DNA of 64,000 bases, taken from NCBI RefSeq assembly GCF_023898315.1, contig NC_064616.1:543917602-543981601 (forward strand). Direction: 5' to 3'. Origin of the DNA: Schistocerca nitens (Eukaryota > Arthropoda > Insecta > Orthoptera > Acrididae). Both the position numbers and the translations under genes were made by a program. Shown in pieces: positions 10,815-23,279 of this stretch; the first letter of the stretch is position 1, and each line of letters begins with the position of its first letter. The notes beneath the pieces were generated by a model that saw only the letters and a list, made by a program, of their open reading frames with translations, searched no databases and was not told where the DNA came from.

Positions 10815-12262
10815 CAGTTATTGAAACTCTTTATGCTGTCAATACTGTGGTCAATACAAATGAGAGCAATTCTCATTAAAAATTAATTATGCAAATGAAG
10901 TAAATTTCCTATATCACACATAAAATGTAACACATTGGTGCCAGTATTACAATGAAATGCCACCACAGTGAGAGCATAGTTAAGCTATACAATAGAAATC
11001 AGACATATTTATACATTAATTGGAATCGCCTGACCAGAAATATTGGAGGGCGGAAGAGACACAATCCTTAACTTTAATTTAATGAGTTACAGTTATTTAT
11101 TTGCGCCAAACGATGAATACCAATTTGCTTGATTGTGACAAAGAGGACTGCTTACCTGAGGCTCCAACTAAATTATTAATTACCCCTAAAATATATTTCA
11201 AAATGTTTCTTACAGATAGAATTTCGCAACGGAATATACGTTCGTGTACGCGAAAGTACAATAAATAACTGCCACAGTGAAGCACAATTTGAACAAAATG
11301 TACTGTTAATAGCCGGGAGGTACCCCAAACGATATGCAGGACAGCAATTGAATAGCGTTTGGCTTTCGAAATCTGTGAGTGTCGGAAACGTAAGTTAAGA
11401 AACGAATCGATTTTCGAAATAAGTAAAATGACTGCAGAAGCAACACAACTAGGAGAACAGAATTTGCAAGTTCTAAGCTGCTCACAGCAAAGGCAGTGCT
11501 AATGGTGAAAGTGACACTCAACAATCAGCGAAGTACCCCAGGTGTGACTGGGCACCTCTCTAGACATGATCTTGTGGACACGTGTCATCCCCTCGTCTTC
11601 TCAATTCTCCTCCCCAGCCCCAAAAACCGACGAATTTGAGGGGGGGATTCACGACTTTCATCACAGTGATGAGCAAGAATTTTGCTGAATACTCCAAAAT
11701 GCAGGGAAGCCAGCTAAAACTTCTCACACCTCGCTTGCTGTATGTCAGTTCACTAACCTGAGGCTGATAAACTGCATTTGCTGTATCGTCACCAACTGGC
11801 TCAGACATTCATATAAAAGCGACACAGCCATTTATCCATGTGATTGGCTGACAATATGCGTAATGTATACTTCATAAATCTTCCCACAGCTGAGACGGTA
11901 AAATGGCAGTTCCGTGTGTTTGCATCAGGGAATAGGATACGCAGATATGTCACGCCAGCAGTACTCAGGGAACCGGATATCGCTGCGCTCAAATTTAAAA
12001 GGATCGTAACCACAAATGGACAGTAGAACGACAGCTTTTGTGCTAGTAACTCTGTGAACCTACAGTTCAACAGGGTGTTGTAAAAAAAAACCTGTATTCA
12101 AAGTGACAAGTCCACCTAGGCTTCTCGCAACAACGGCTACCTTATCAAGCCCATGGGAAGAGAATTGAAGGATCTTAGGCCACAACCCACTGAGTATTTA
12201 TTTTCCTACAGCCATGTTAGAAGAAAACTGTTGCGAAATTTAACTAGAATCACAAACAATAT
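10815..12262. repeat. Dispersed repeat R1, copy 1
   Basis: About 1.45 kb aligns by eye, colinearly and in the same direction, with 29362-30810 at roughly 70-75% identity. Shared landmarks include GAGAGCAATTCTCATT (10863 and 29411), ATGCAAATGAAGTAAATTTCC, CTGTATCGTCAC-AATTGGCTCAGACATTCAT near its centre, and a 3' block with ATGTTAGAA. There is no long ORF. Because a minus-strand Gypsy pol ends just to its left, R1 may be that family's 5' LTR plus leader; in that reading a TGGCACC block would be a primer-binding site. Confidence 0.7.
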
Positions 12263-13330
12263 GTGACCCTTCAGTCGCGTTGAGTCTAACCAACTGAGCG
12301 CTATGAGCACCAAGAGGTCCTACAGTAGACTGCCGGCTATTCAGAGAACCAGATACTGACGTCGTTACTAGTTTGTTGCAATTAAGATGGCAATTCGTAA
12401 CTACGATCACAACGCAACAAATAACTCCTCCATGCCACTTCTGAGGTAATCTGTGATGTTTCACTGCCATTTGCATTCATTAATGTCTCTATCTGTCACC
12501 CTCAACCACGTTCTTTATTTCTTCATTTTGTAATTATTGATTACTTGCAGGACTAGTGTTCTTTGGTTGAGTGTTGAGTAGCGGTGCAGAGATACTTTTC
12601 TTATAAGCAAGCAGTTTGCCACCCATCTCTATGCTTTTTTATCCTATTCGATTTGTGAGCTTCTATTTAATAATTTGTGACCTTGATGAAGATACACATA
12701 TATAATCGAATATGGGATCGACTCTTATTCAGGTAGGGTAGGACTATCCACGTGGGTCCTAAATCTATCAGCTGTGATTGTGAAGACAATGTTGAAAAAC
12801 GCAATTGATAGGAGACGAAATCGATGCTTTACGTACGACGAGTGCAGGACATGGGCAAGTGGGTACTCGATGTCAATCAACACAGCTGTGATCGCGGTTT
12901 CGCATTATCAGAAGCTTAATTCGGAAATAAATACTACAAAGTGTGTTTGTATACCTAAGACCATTTCTAGATGTTTCTCGCACTCGAGGAGATGCCTTAG
13001 TGACCCTTTCGTCCAGTCCTTACATAGAGAGTACCAAATTATTCAGTTGATGTAAAATCCAATCGCCGACAGTGGCTGCATATTCAGTAAAGGAAATTAC
13101 GAACCCTCTGATCACAATCACCGGTAGATTGCAAGCACGTGTAAGGAGTTGGAAGACTTAATACGCTAATTTCCTTCCATTTTATGTATGTTTATAGCTC
13201 AATGTACAGGAAAATTAGCTGACTTTCTATCTCTCTGTTAACTGTCATGGGCGTTCCCTTAACCCTTATTCTGCCACATTTTATGGTTGAAAAATCTGCT
13301 GTGGGTTTCGATCGCCGAATAGCCACTGTC
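12263..13330. other. No recognised feature
   Basis: Unassigned sequence between repeat R1 and a decayed LINE, with only short ORFs and no family resemblance. Confidence 0.45.
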
Positions 13331-13334
13331 AAGG

Positions 13335-16185
13335 AGACATGATGATCTCTGAAGTCCTTTACAACAAGGTCCTTTGTTTTGGAGCCATGTGGAGGGTTTT
13401 AACCAAAGCCTTCATCCACTCCTGACGGACGTTGCCCAAAATATCTGGATCAGTGTCATCGAGTGGGGAATTATAAGACTCTCCTGGAAAAGTTAGGGTT
13501 GTAGTTCACTAAGGAAGTACCCACCTGAATAACAGAGTACTTGTGGAGTACTCAAGGGTATTTTCTTTTTTGGGTAGGCGGTGTGTTGAGGTTCTCTGGT
13601 GAACACCTGCCAGGCGACTCGCAGGTAGGAAAACCAGATCACGTTCAGAGTAAAGAGACTTCGATTGTCAAATTTTATCAGAGAATTGTCGAAGTATTTG
13701 TAACAAAGTTCCCGATATTACTGCCCTCCAGGAAACTTCTCACCGTCGGGAGTGAGAGCTGGCTGAAACCCGAAGTAATAAGGTCACAGATATTTAGCGA
13801 TTCATGGAGTGTATATCGAAGAGACAGATTAAACGCCGTAGGAAGGGATATATTCAATACAGCTGGCAAAAATAATGTCTCTACTGACGTCGAATCTGAG
13901 GGTGACAGTGAAGTTATTTGGTCACGCATAACATTTCTAGATGAAATCAAGTTCATTGTAATATGTTGTTACCATATACGGGATTCCACCGTGACGGTTT
14001 TTGAATCATTGCGAGAAAGTTTACGAGCAGTAGTGTGAAATACCCAGATCATGCAATACTAGTTTGGAGGGTATTCAGCCTACAGCAGGGATGTCCATGG
14101 AATCATTGTAGCGGGTACAGACAGACAGTCTTGTGAAGTTCTTTTGAATACCTTTCCAGGAAACTGTCTTTAGCAGCTATTTTACACCTCATAGCTACAA
14201 ACAGGCCCGACCTGCTTTACAGTATCATAACATTGAAAGGGACGAATGACCATCATGTTATCATTGCAATTTCGGTTAGTAAATTTATTGAATCAGTCAA
14301 GAACGTTTGGAGAGTATTTCAACTAGAAAGATAACGTAGACAGTTATTAGCATCTCAGAAAGACAATTAATTGACATAATATAGTCCTAGTACCATGGAC
14401 GAAGAGGAATTATTAAACTGATTGCAAATCATACTCTGGAGTATTATTTGCCGAGTAAATGGATTAAAGATGGAAAGAACCTGTCGTGGCTCAACAACAA
14501 AATTCGAAACATTCTGAGAATGCAAAAGCTGAAGCACTCTCGGTTGAAGAGGGGACACTCGAATGACAACAGGTAAAAGTTAACAGAATTTTCCGTGTAT
14601 GTTAAAAGTTTGATACGGGAAGGTTGACCAGACTGGAGCGGCAGTAGAAGACTGCAAAAATAAAGCTGACGTTTCAAATTTCGCATTTAAGATATCGTTC
14701 ACGCAGGAGAATCGCACAAACCTACTGTTATTTGACCATAGAACATGCTCCATCATGGAGGGCACTGTAATAAGCATCGCTGGTGTAGAGAAACAACTAA
14801 AAGAACTGAAAGCAATTCAGTCATCAGGTCTTGATGGAATCCCAATTTGGTTTTACAAAGGGTACCTGTGGCTTTGTCCTTTTACTTAGCTAACATTTAT
14901 CGCGAATCTCTCGCCCAGTAAGAAGTTCCAAGGGACTGAAAAAAGGGGCAGGTGACTCCTGCGTATAAGAAGGGGAAAAGAACAGGCAGCCAAAATTACA
15001 AACCAACATCTTTAATATCGACTTGCTGCAGATACCATGAACATATTTTCAGTTGGAACATAACATATTTACCTTAGACGGAAAGCTTCTATCTACGGAT
15101 CAACAGGCTTTTAGAAAGCATTGCTCTTGTGATACTCAGCTTGCCCATCTCTCACACGACGTTCTGCGAACCGTGGGTGATAAGCAACAGGCAAATTCCA
15201 TGTTCGTTGTTTTCCGAAAAGCATTTTTACGTGTTGCCACACTGCCAACTGTTAAAATGGTACAAGCAGACGGAATAGGTTCCCAGGAATCAGAGTGGCT
15301 CGAAGACTTCTTAAGTAACAGAACTCAGTATAGTGTCCGCGATGGAGAGTGTTCGTTGAAGACAAAGGTATCTTGAGTAGTGCCCTCGGGAAGTATGATA
15401 AGACCGCTATTACTTTCTGTGTACTTAAATGTTCTGGCGAACAGGATAATCATCAGTGTGTGGATGTTCGCTGATGATACTGAGGTGTATGGGAAGGCGT
15501 CGTCGTTGCGTGACTATAGGGGAACACAGTGCGACTCAGACGAAAATTCTAGTTGCCGTAAAGAATGGCAGCGAGCTCTAAATTAGAGAAATGTAAGTTA
15601 ATGCATATGGGTAGGAGAAACAAATCCATAATGATCGAGTACAGTATTAGTGGTGTGCTGAATGATACAGTCACAGCTATGAAGTATGCAGGCGTAATGT
15701 CGCAAAGCAGTATGAAATGGAATGAACATATAAGGACTGCAGTAGGGAAGGCGAATGATCGACTTCAGTTAACTGGGAGAACATTAGAGAAGTGTGTTTC
15801 GTTTATAAAGGAGGCCGCATAGAGGACCCGTTGTTGAGTATTGTTCGAGTGTTTGGGATCCGGTCAATGTCGCATTCAAGGAATACATCGAAGCAATTCA
15901 GAGGAGTGCTGCTACATTTCTTAATGGCAGGTTCGAACAACATGCAGGTATTACAGAGATGCTTCAGGAACTCAATTGGGGATCACTGGATGGAAAGGAG
16001 GAGACGTTAGTTTCAAAGAGCACTATTGAGGAAATTTTGAGAAACGGCATTGGAGACTGACTGCAGAACGATTCTTATTTTGCCAACGTACACTTCGCGT
16101 AAGGAGCACGAAGATATGATTAGAAAGACTAAGGCTCGTACGTAGCACTTAGACAGTCATTTTTCCTAAATGTATTTGCGAATTG
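13335..16185 (+). pseudogene. CR1/L2-like LINE, degenerate copy
   Basis: This copy parallels the intact LINE at 42.4-47.0 kb over most of ORF1's C-terminus and ORF2. It starts with a block like the end of ORF1 (TTTGGAGCCATGTGGAGGG). Endonuclease motifs follow (VGSESWLKPEV, YRRDRLNA). A long middle section contains the RT approach (SSGLDGIP). RT fragments are QQAFRKHCSCDTQLA, FRKAFLRVATLP and MFADDTEVYG near 15465-15490, and a C-terminal block resembles KWNEHIRTAVGKA. Frameshifts and stops are frequent. It ends near 16185 without a clear microsatellite tail. Confidence 0.8.
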
Positions 16186-16362
16186 AAGAGAAAAGGAAAT
16201 TATTAATTATGGGACATAGTTGATACATATGTGACTTATCTACAAAAACGTAGTGTTTGTGTAAAATGCCCCTAGCAGCTTTTGGGGTTGGGTTTCGTTC
16301 TGAAGAGTGTGAGCTGTGAACATAATTGAAAACTAACTATATTATGGTCGAACAGATCATTT

Positions 16363-16404
16363 TCGGTGTTCCAAGGCTAATTATCGGCGTTCCAAGGCTA
16401 ATTA
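16363..16404 (+). repeat. 21-bp tandem duplication
   Basis: TCGG[T/C]GTTCCAAGGCTAATTA occurs twice in a row at 16363-16383 and 16384-16404, with one difference, followed by a partial third unit (GCGTTCC). Confidence 0.7.
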
Positions 16405-16689
16405 TTGCGTTCCCCAATGACATTTAAGTGCTGAGAGTGTGAACACAAGCGGAAATGGAATTACATGTAAATCAACCAGTTTCTTTGTTCCACTATAGAC
16501 AGATTCAATTGCTACCCTCCCCAAATGGTAGAGGTATAGCACAAAGATTGAATAAAGCCATTTAGTGGCTGCATTCAGTTTGCAGCTTCAGTCCTTGAGC
16601 ACATTTTAGTGTTTCCTACAACTCAAAGTAACTATCAAGGCAAAATAAATCACAGCCGAAATCAGGTAACGCTCGAAACACTGACATCT

Positions 16690-17700
16690 ATAGTAAGCAT
16701 CTCCTGGCGGGTATGCAAGACAGATGACACTTAGCACCGCCAAGTGCCTCGGACCCAGCTAGGTGTTAGGAAACCATGACACCTGAGAAGGTACACAACT
16801 ATAAGCTCCGGCCAGACCACGCCCCGTCCCACCCACTATATATAGTGGGGTATAAGGACGTCTCATTGGTTGAAGCACTCGTCTCCGTCCGTCTTCCTGC
16901 TCGATGCCAGGGCAGCAGGCGGCCGTAGGAGGTATATGATTCCAGGGGCTATCTTATCGGCACTCTGTTACGCGGACTTCACCTATATTTTGTGATGTGC
17001 ACAGACTGAGCTTATTATTTTTTTATATGCTTCTCCAGTCAGTCTTAAATATCTGTAGTTTGTCACTGATTGATTTGAAAAAAGATTTATCAAACTCGTT
17101 GAGCATTAATTGCAACCAGTTGTGGATAAAATAAATAGCTGTATCTTATATACCACTTCTCAGTTCCTTCTAGTGGCAATTTACGAATAGATTATTACTA
17201 ATTCACTAGTTTTTGGAGAAGCAATATATCCACAAGGAAAGTTACATGTGCAAGATTTACAATAATGTATAGTATGATAAAAGTGATACAACTACTAGAC
17301 GTGAGACCTCAAAGTGGCAACAACGCATGTAAAAGTCTTCTCTATATGTTGTCAAAATATTGAGAGTGGAGTTGAAACCATTAACTATGACTGATATGGA
17401 AAACATATCTTATAGTAACGCACAAGTTGCATTGCGATGTTGAGTTACTTCATTTGTTTCTGATTGGTCATGTAACTGAAAGGGCTGAAAGATCACGTTC
17501 TTAACTACAAAAGATTGGTTTCATTACTCATTATACTTAAACTAAAAGCATAATTCGGGAATTCATAACGTTTCTGTAATTCGCACTAACGCATTGTGAA
17601 ATTGAATCAGACATAACAGCTATGTTATAACTCCAGAGCTGCGAGTAGGGATGGCTATGGTGGGGGGGAGGGAAGAGTGGAACAATTGATGCTTACTGAA
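16690..17700 (-). repeat. Unclassified repeat family X, copy A (inverted)
   Basis: The reverse complement aligns with 41200-42327 plus 48024-48440 (copy B) and with about 60300-61300 (copy C). Shared blocks include AACTAGTGAATTAGTAAT, a segment around CATCGCAA(T/C)GCA with a nearby GAAAT(A/T)ACT, and a terminal section with CCCACT...AGTGGG. No coding capacity is evident. Confidence 0.7.
16832..16849. other. Conserved hairpin in family X (copy A)
   Basis: The arms CCCACT (16832-16837) and AGTGGG (16844-16849) flank a 6-nt loop. The same arms with different loop bases occur at 48322-48339 and 61194-61211. The loop varies while the arms do not, which fits an RNA or DNA stem that mattered to the element. 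Confidence 0.5.
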
Positions 17701-19009
17701 CTACAGAAGAAAGTTTGCGATTAACATTAAAGTAAGTGATAGAAGACCGCTTATCTGGCGCAGTAAAAAAGTGTTCTTAGCGTGTAGTTGCTAAGCTGTA
17801 CCCGACTTTTAAATTTATGATCTCGATGCCCAATGAACGCGATGACTATGCAGGATGCCTCATCAGCATGAAAACAAAATATGACAAGAATTCAGGGAGA
17901 ACACTCAACATTAGTCTTGAAAGTGAGTGAACGACCATGATTTGTCAGAAGTCGTCATCAGTAGTGCCAAGTCTCAACCGCATTAGCAATAAGAAAAACT
18001 TCATGGGCTGCTTTCAATGTCCTCACTGCTATCCGCAGCCTGCTCCAACCAGCCTTCAGTGGAGCTGCGCCACCAGACGTTAATCTAAGTGACGACCTTT
18101 ATCCGAGAGCAGATTACACCATTGGAAATTGCAAATTTGTAGCACAATCAACCTGTTCGGCTTGCGGCGACATCTTATTTTAACAGAACTAAGTGTGTTC
18201 TGAACGACTTTGCCCAAAATGTCAAGAACTAGTAACATAGAACGGTACACACTCTTCACCTTAAACGGACTGTATTACGAACCGATCTTGAGTCATTCGC
18301 ATCGAGGTTATCAGGAATACCACCAAAATGTGGAGATATTATTGAAGGTAGGCTACTAAGTCGATGTTACAGAGTAATAAATCAAATTGTAGACTCAGAG
18401 GGAAATATCTAACACATGACAACTGTAGCAGAAACAAATCAGAAGTAGTACGGAAAACTGCAGTTGTTCACTTTCATTCGATTCCAGGTCTATCATAGAC
18501 AGTTCATGCGAAATGGGTTGATCATTGCTTTCATAAATTTCCCTGTCTGCTTGATACTGAGATGACGAACAAAATTCAAATTCGTATGACTGACAGATGC
18601 TGCCAATTTGTTCAGAGTCTTTCTCTTCTCTTGCTGACTAGACTTAGTATTCTCGAAGCAGTCGAATACGCCAACTCCTTCAATGGTGCTAGGAGATATA
18701 TGACACGGAAGGTTAAGATTCGTTACTTGCATGTCACTGTTAGTGGCCCAGTGAAAAAGGCAATGGAAGAGATTGGTAAGTTACAGTGTTTGTAACCAAA
18801 CTAGAACTGATTTCGAGTTATAGCAAGTGAGCACTTTCCAAGAATTTGTTCAAGGCACTGCTGGAGAAAACACATTATCATTGCCAAACAAAGCCTACGA
18901 CGTAGCAAAGTCTTCCCTACGCTAGTGCCAAGAAGAATGTTAATTCGTAGCCGGAATGCTACACACAATGTACCACGTGACAGTGTGCTCTCTACGTTGC
19001 AGATACACT
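17701..19009. other. No recognised feature
   Basis: Unassigned AT-rich sequence. Two overlapping ORFs of about 78 codons on opposite strands at 18493-18795 show no family resemblance. Confidence 0.45.
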
Positions 19010-20640
19010 AGAACAGTAGAAAACTTATTTATATCTCATAGTGTGTTACTCTCATTTCAGTGAGATAGATAATGGGTAAAATATAGATGTGCCTAACGTT
19101 TATCTGTACTGTCAACAACCTACACAACTAAATAACGGCTGGAAGGTTGACAAATATTTTGAGCAAACACTTTGTAACACTGAAATTCATATTTGAAGCT
19201 AGCATGTTTCCCTTTTCAGAAAATCTCTTGTTGCTATGGCCATTCTACAGGCCGGCCGTGGTGGCCGAGCGGTTCTAGGCGCTACAGTCATAAACCGCGC
19301 GACCGCTACTGTCGCAGGTTCGAATCCTGCCTCGGGCATGGATGTTTGTGGTGCCCTTACGTTAGTTAGGTTTAGGTAGTTCTAAGTTCTAGGGGACTGA
19401 TGACCTCAGAAGTTAAGTCCGATAGTGCTCAGAGCCATTTGAGCCATTCTACATTTTATATCCTTCTTCATTCGTCAGCATCATCTTGTCTCTCGCTCAC
19501 GTAGTGAGATATTTCTACTACGATCGGCGTCATAGTTCCTTACATAACACCCCCAATGACAACTGACTTAACAGGCTTACTGTTTATTAAACTTTTATTT
19601 TTATCTATACATTAGCAGAATAAATGGAAATGTCTACACAAAATGTTTATTGCGCTGGAATTCAGGATTATTTGCTCATAAAAGTACAGAGCGATGGATG
19701 AACGATCGTTCCAATTTGCAGTACACTACAGACAGAAAGAAACATAATACTAGAAGCAGCAGTGTTACTACCGTGTGCGTGTGCATGGTTTGAAGCAGGA
19801 CGCTGATTTTGGTTTAGTCTCCTCCGAATTAACTTCCTCGTACCACAAAAGGCGCAGTTAGTACAAATACATCCATATATTGATATGGGAATAATTATCG
19901 ACGTATAACTGTTATAGCACATTGCTACGTTAGGTAGCGTTAAATTTGTGGCCAGCACTGCTTCAGCCCCACTCCTGATGACGTACTGAATGGATTCCTA
20001 AATTCTCTTTGTTACATGCCTTGTTGCTTTCATAAACACGTCATCTGAAAGTCGGAACATAATGCAGACATGCAAAAACATTTTTATTGTTGTAGAGTAT
20101 CGAATCGATTTAGCTGCTAGTTGTTTCGTACACCGATTCGAAAATAACAGGGGACGCTTATGATCTAGGGCTTGATGGCAGCAGGTCCTAGAATGAAACA
20201 CTAGGCGTACTAACCAAGACTGCGTAGAAATAGACTATTTCGAGGAAGCACGCACTGATCTCTGTCTGTCATAATGATTAAAATGTGTCCTGGGATCGAG
20301 TTTCAGTAGATTCTCCACGATCCTGAAAATATATATTTACTCGCTTGAGAGTAACACTTTTTATGACGTAAGAGGAAGAAATAATTTATATTGTTTTGGA
20401 AAATCTCATTTAGCTATGAAGACTTCAGAGTCTGGTCACGTCTTAGAAGGTTTCCTTTTTCTGACGACATAAATTTGAGTATTGCAGATTTCAGTTATTC
20501 CTCTGGATTTGTGAACTGGGTGAGAGTCTTTGTGCAGTCTAATAATGTTATCAGAGCTTAGTAGTGACTGCTATCTTTCAGATCACATTGGCTGGTCCAG
20601 CGTTCCTTTCTCCTCCATCATGAACACACCACCTGTGGAA
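19010..20640 (-). repeat. Dispersed repeat R2, copy 1 (inverted relative to copy 2)
   Basis: The reverse complement of this stretch aligns by eye with 25810-27435. Shared blocks include CCCAGGACACATTTTAATCATTAT, GGACCTGCTGCCATCA, TCCATTCAGTACGTCATC, GAAGGATATAAAAT and ACGATCGTTCATC-type blocks in the same order. A type A SINE interrupts it at 19250-19446. Some frames stay open for 60-95 codons in both copies but no protein family was recognised. Confidence 0.75.
19250..19446 (+). mobile_element. tRNA-derived SINE (type A)
   Basis: Near consensus head with A box TGGCCGAGCGG and B box GGTTCGAATCC. The flanking duplication ATTCTACA, possibly extended by GCC, lies at 19239-19249 and 19443-19453. 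It is inserted in repeat R2 copy 1, and copy 2 lacks it at this site. Confidence 0.92.
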
Positions 20641-20768
20641 GACTGCCAATAATTCAATAGCCTCTTTGTACGCATAGTTTGTTACTACCAGTTAATTTAA
20701 TGATCATCGGTCTTTCGCGGTACAATTCAATATTCTCTGAATCTATAGCCTCTCTTGTAAGGTAAGAT

Positions 20769-20960
20769 TGGTTCAAATGGCTCGGAGCACTATGGGACTT
20801 AACGAGGTCATCAGTCCCGTAGAATTTAGAACTACTTAAACCTACCTAACCTAAGGACATCAAACAAATCCATGTCCGAGGCAGGATTCTAACCTGTGAC
20901 CACAGTGGTCGCGCGGTTCCAGACTGAAGAGCCTAGAACCGCTCGGCCACACCGGCCGGC
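20769..20960 (-). mobile_element. tRNA-derived SINE (type A), inverted
   Basis: Reverse-strand copy with a perfect 13-bp duplication TGTAAGGTAAGAT at 20756-20768 and 20961-20973. It lies only about 50 bp from an oppositely oriented copy at 21015-21214. Confidence 0.93.
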
Positions 20961-21014
20961 TGTAAGGTAAGATCCTACTCCAACGCAGACAACTGGCATA
21001 TCTTAGAATATAGC

Positions 21015-21214
21015 CGGCCGTTGTGGCCGAGCGGTTCTAGGCGCTTCAGTCTGGAACCGCGCGACCGCTACTGTCGCAGGTTCGTATCCTGCCTTGGGCA
21101 TGGATGTGTGTGATATCCTTAGGTTAGTTAGGTTTAAGTAGTTCTAAGTTTTAGGGGACTGATGACCTCAGATGTTAAGTACCATAGTGCTCAGAGCCAT
21201 TTGAACCATTTTTT
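21015..21214 (+). mobile_element. tRNA-derived SINE (type A)
   Basis: Full-length copy flanked by the 14-bp duplication TCTTAGAATATAGC at 21001-21014 and 21215-21228. The last bases of the duplication could equally belong to the SINE start. Confidence 0.93.
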
Positions 21215-21228
21215 TCTTAGAATATAGC

Positions 21229-22725
21229 TGCTCGGTATTATTGAGTTGTCTAACTAAAATGTGTCCCACGTTTCATAAATGTATTTACCATTTTTCTGGT
21301 ACGGTTGAATGGCTGAATGATAGTGCTTTTGCCAGTCAGGCGTGGCAAGATCTGTCCCAGCTGATTCCATGTCGTCCGTCCTCATGTTTGCATGCGAACC
21401 TGACAGGGCACGTGCACAAGGGACGTGTGCGAGGTCGGGGATAGCGATCGGAGAGCGAACGGAATGGTTACGAAGTCTCAGGAGTCAGCAATCTCACCCT
21501 AAATCCGTTCACAATGGTGAGCCTTCGATTAGGGATATCCTCCTCCGTAAGTAGGCAAGATTATTTTCTCATCCATTAAAATAGCGAGATAATTGTGTCT
21601 GTAAGATCCTAGGATAGTCGCTTGTTGTGTAGGTTCGATACGGATCAGATTTATCTGTTTCTTTGTCCCTCTTCTACTAACACTGTTGCGAAAAAGTGAC
21701 AACTGCCTCCATTACATTGATTACAAAATGGATGACAAAGATACAAAGTACAAATTGTTTGGTATTTATTAAACCGTTGACACATGTAAATGTATTCGTT
21801 ATGATACGTTTTGAATGTAACATGGTGTTGGTCGTCATAGCAATATTAGAAACATAAATTTCTCTTGCATTGGGAGATATGCATGGAAATATGTCGTCAC
21901 AGTGGCGTTTAGTTCTTACTAAATTGAAGGGGAAACGTGTTTCATTAACTTTCTGATTATGTATATCAATGTAGGCGTTTTCCCCAGGCCACGTGCCGTG
22001 ACTGACCACAGTGACACGTAATTTGCAAGGGCGACGCCGGCGGTCACGATAGCCATCGGCAAACGCAGCCCATTGAGGAAGCGAGTGTGTGTGACGTCCT
22101 TAGAGAACATCTCGCTGCAAATACATATCTGTATCCTACCTGAACCTATGCGAGTGGAGTGAGAGAAAGAGAAAATAGTAAAGGGTAAGTGTCGGTTTTT
22201 ATAGACGAAGCACATTAGCCTTTGCAGCCATGAAACAGACTGTAACAGAAAGTTAGCGGAGTTCTCGACTATATTCAGTTAATAAAGTAACGCATTTCGA
22301 TGCTAATAAACATGGAAAATTTAAATATTACGCGATTTCTTCGAATCCAAGACCGCAAATAGGTCAGCCTGCAATTAGTCATACTAGGCTATCTCATCAT
22401 TACGAAAACTGATGCCACTTTAATGGAGGGCAGTATACCACAAACGAAGGCCTACCGGAGTTAGATACTTGATACCTTAATCTATAGTGCCATTGATTTT
22501 GTAATCTCATTTCCATCCCCGCGCTCTTCCCTTGTAAGTGTGGTGTGGTTTTCTGTCCACTGCACTCAACGAAGTTTCATGGAATCTGAAAGCACTTCAC
22601 CTAATATGACGGCTCAACCTGTAGCTTAAGCATTGCAGGGGTCGAATTCGTTCACAGTATGGAAAATTAAAATCTATAGAATTAATCAGGGATATTCTAT
22701 TTCCAACGTAACTGATGACAATTTC
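21229..22725. other. No recognised feature
   Basis: About 1.5 kb of unassigned sequence, with a slightly GC-richer patch around 21360-21480 and 22010-22090. No coding or repeat assignment is possible from what I see. Confidence 0.4.
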
Positions 22726-22729
22726 CTTA

Positions 22730-22900
22730 CAGGATCACAGCCACATTCGTAACAGCATAGTCGTCCAGAACTGGCTCCAACGGTAGCAAAGAATCAAACT
22801 TCTTCCTATTGTGTGGAGGTCACCAGACTTCAACAACATAGAAAATGTGCGGCGGAGGTTTCGAGGCCGCTACCACCTGCAGCAAGGAATTCCGATACTC
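22730..22900 (+). pseudogene. Tc1-like transposase C-terminal fragment
   Basis: The + strand translation contains SIVVQNWL followed, after one stop, by IVWRSPDFNNIENVRRRF. This resembles the Tc1 DDE-domain block around the third catalytic residue, usually WPARSPDLNPIEN followed by W..LK. Only about 50 codons are recognisable, and no inverted repeats were found around them. It is a relic. Confidence 0.45.
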
Positions 22901-23279
22901 TGTGGTCAGAGTCAGAGTCAAATTGTTTGCACAGTTTGTTGTTAATGAATAAAGATTCAAAATTTTTTTTCTTTTCAATGTGTGTTATGTCCCAATTTTG
23001 ACGTTAGAAAAATCTTTGATTAATTGTCGGTAAAAGTTAGCGAGAGGGCGCCTTCCGCTGCTGCTGCAGGTAAGGCGACTACGCTACTTGTTTGCGAATT
23101 ATATTTACGAGCTTCAAACAAGAGCGACTCATTTTCAGTTAACTGTGTGGATATTAGTATATTGCCTTAACTTCTTGCTTATTAGTCACAGTTTTTCATT
23201 TTATTACCAGTGTAGTGTAAAGTACCCGCACTTGTATTTTCGCTCGTGTCGACCCTCATATCATACAAGATATTTTTTT

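Noticed and set aside
19668-20201. Chemoreceptor-like gene in repeat R2 (hydrophobic ORFs)
   Set aside because: Open frames are short, change between the two copies, and lack any recognisable receptor motif.
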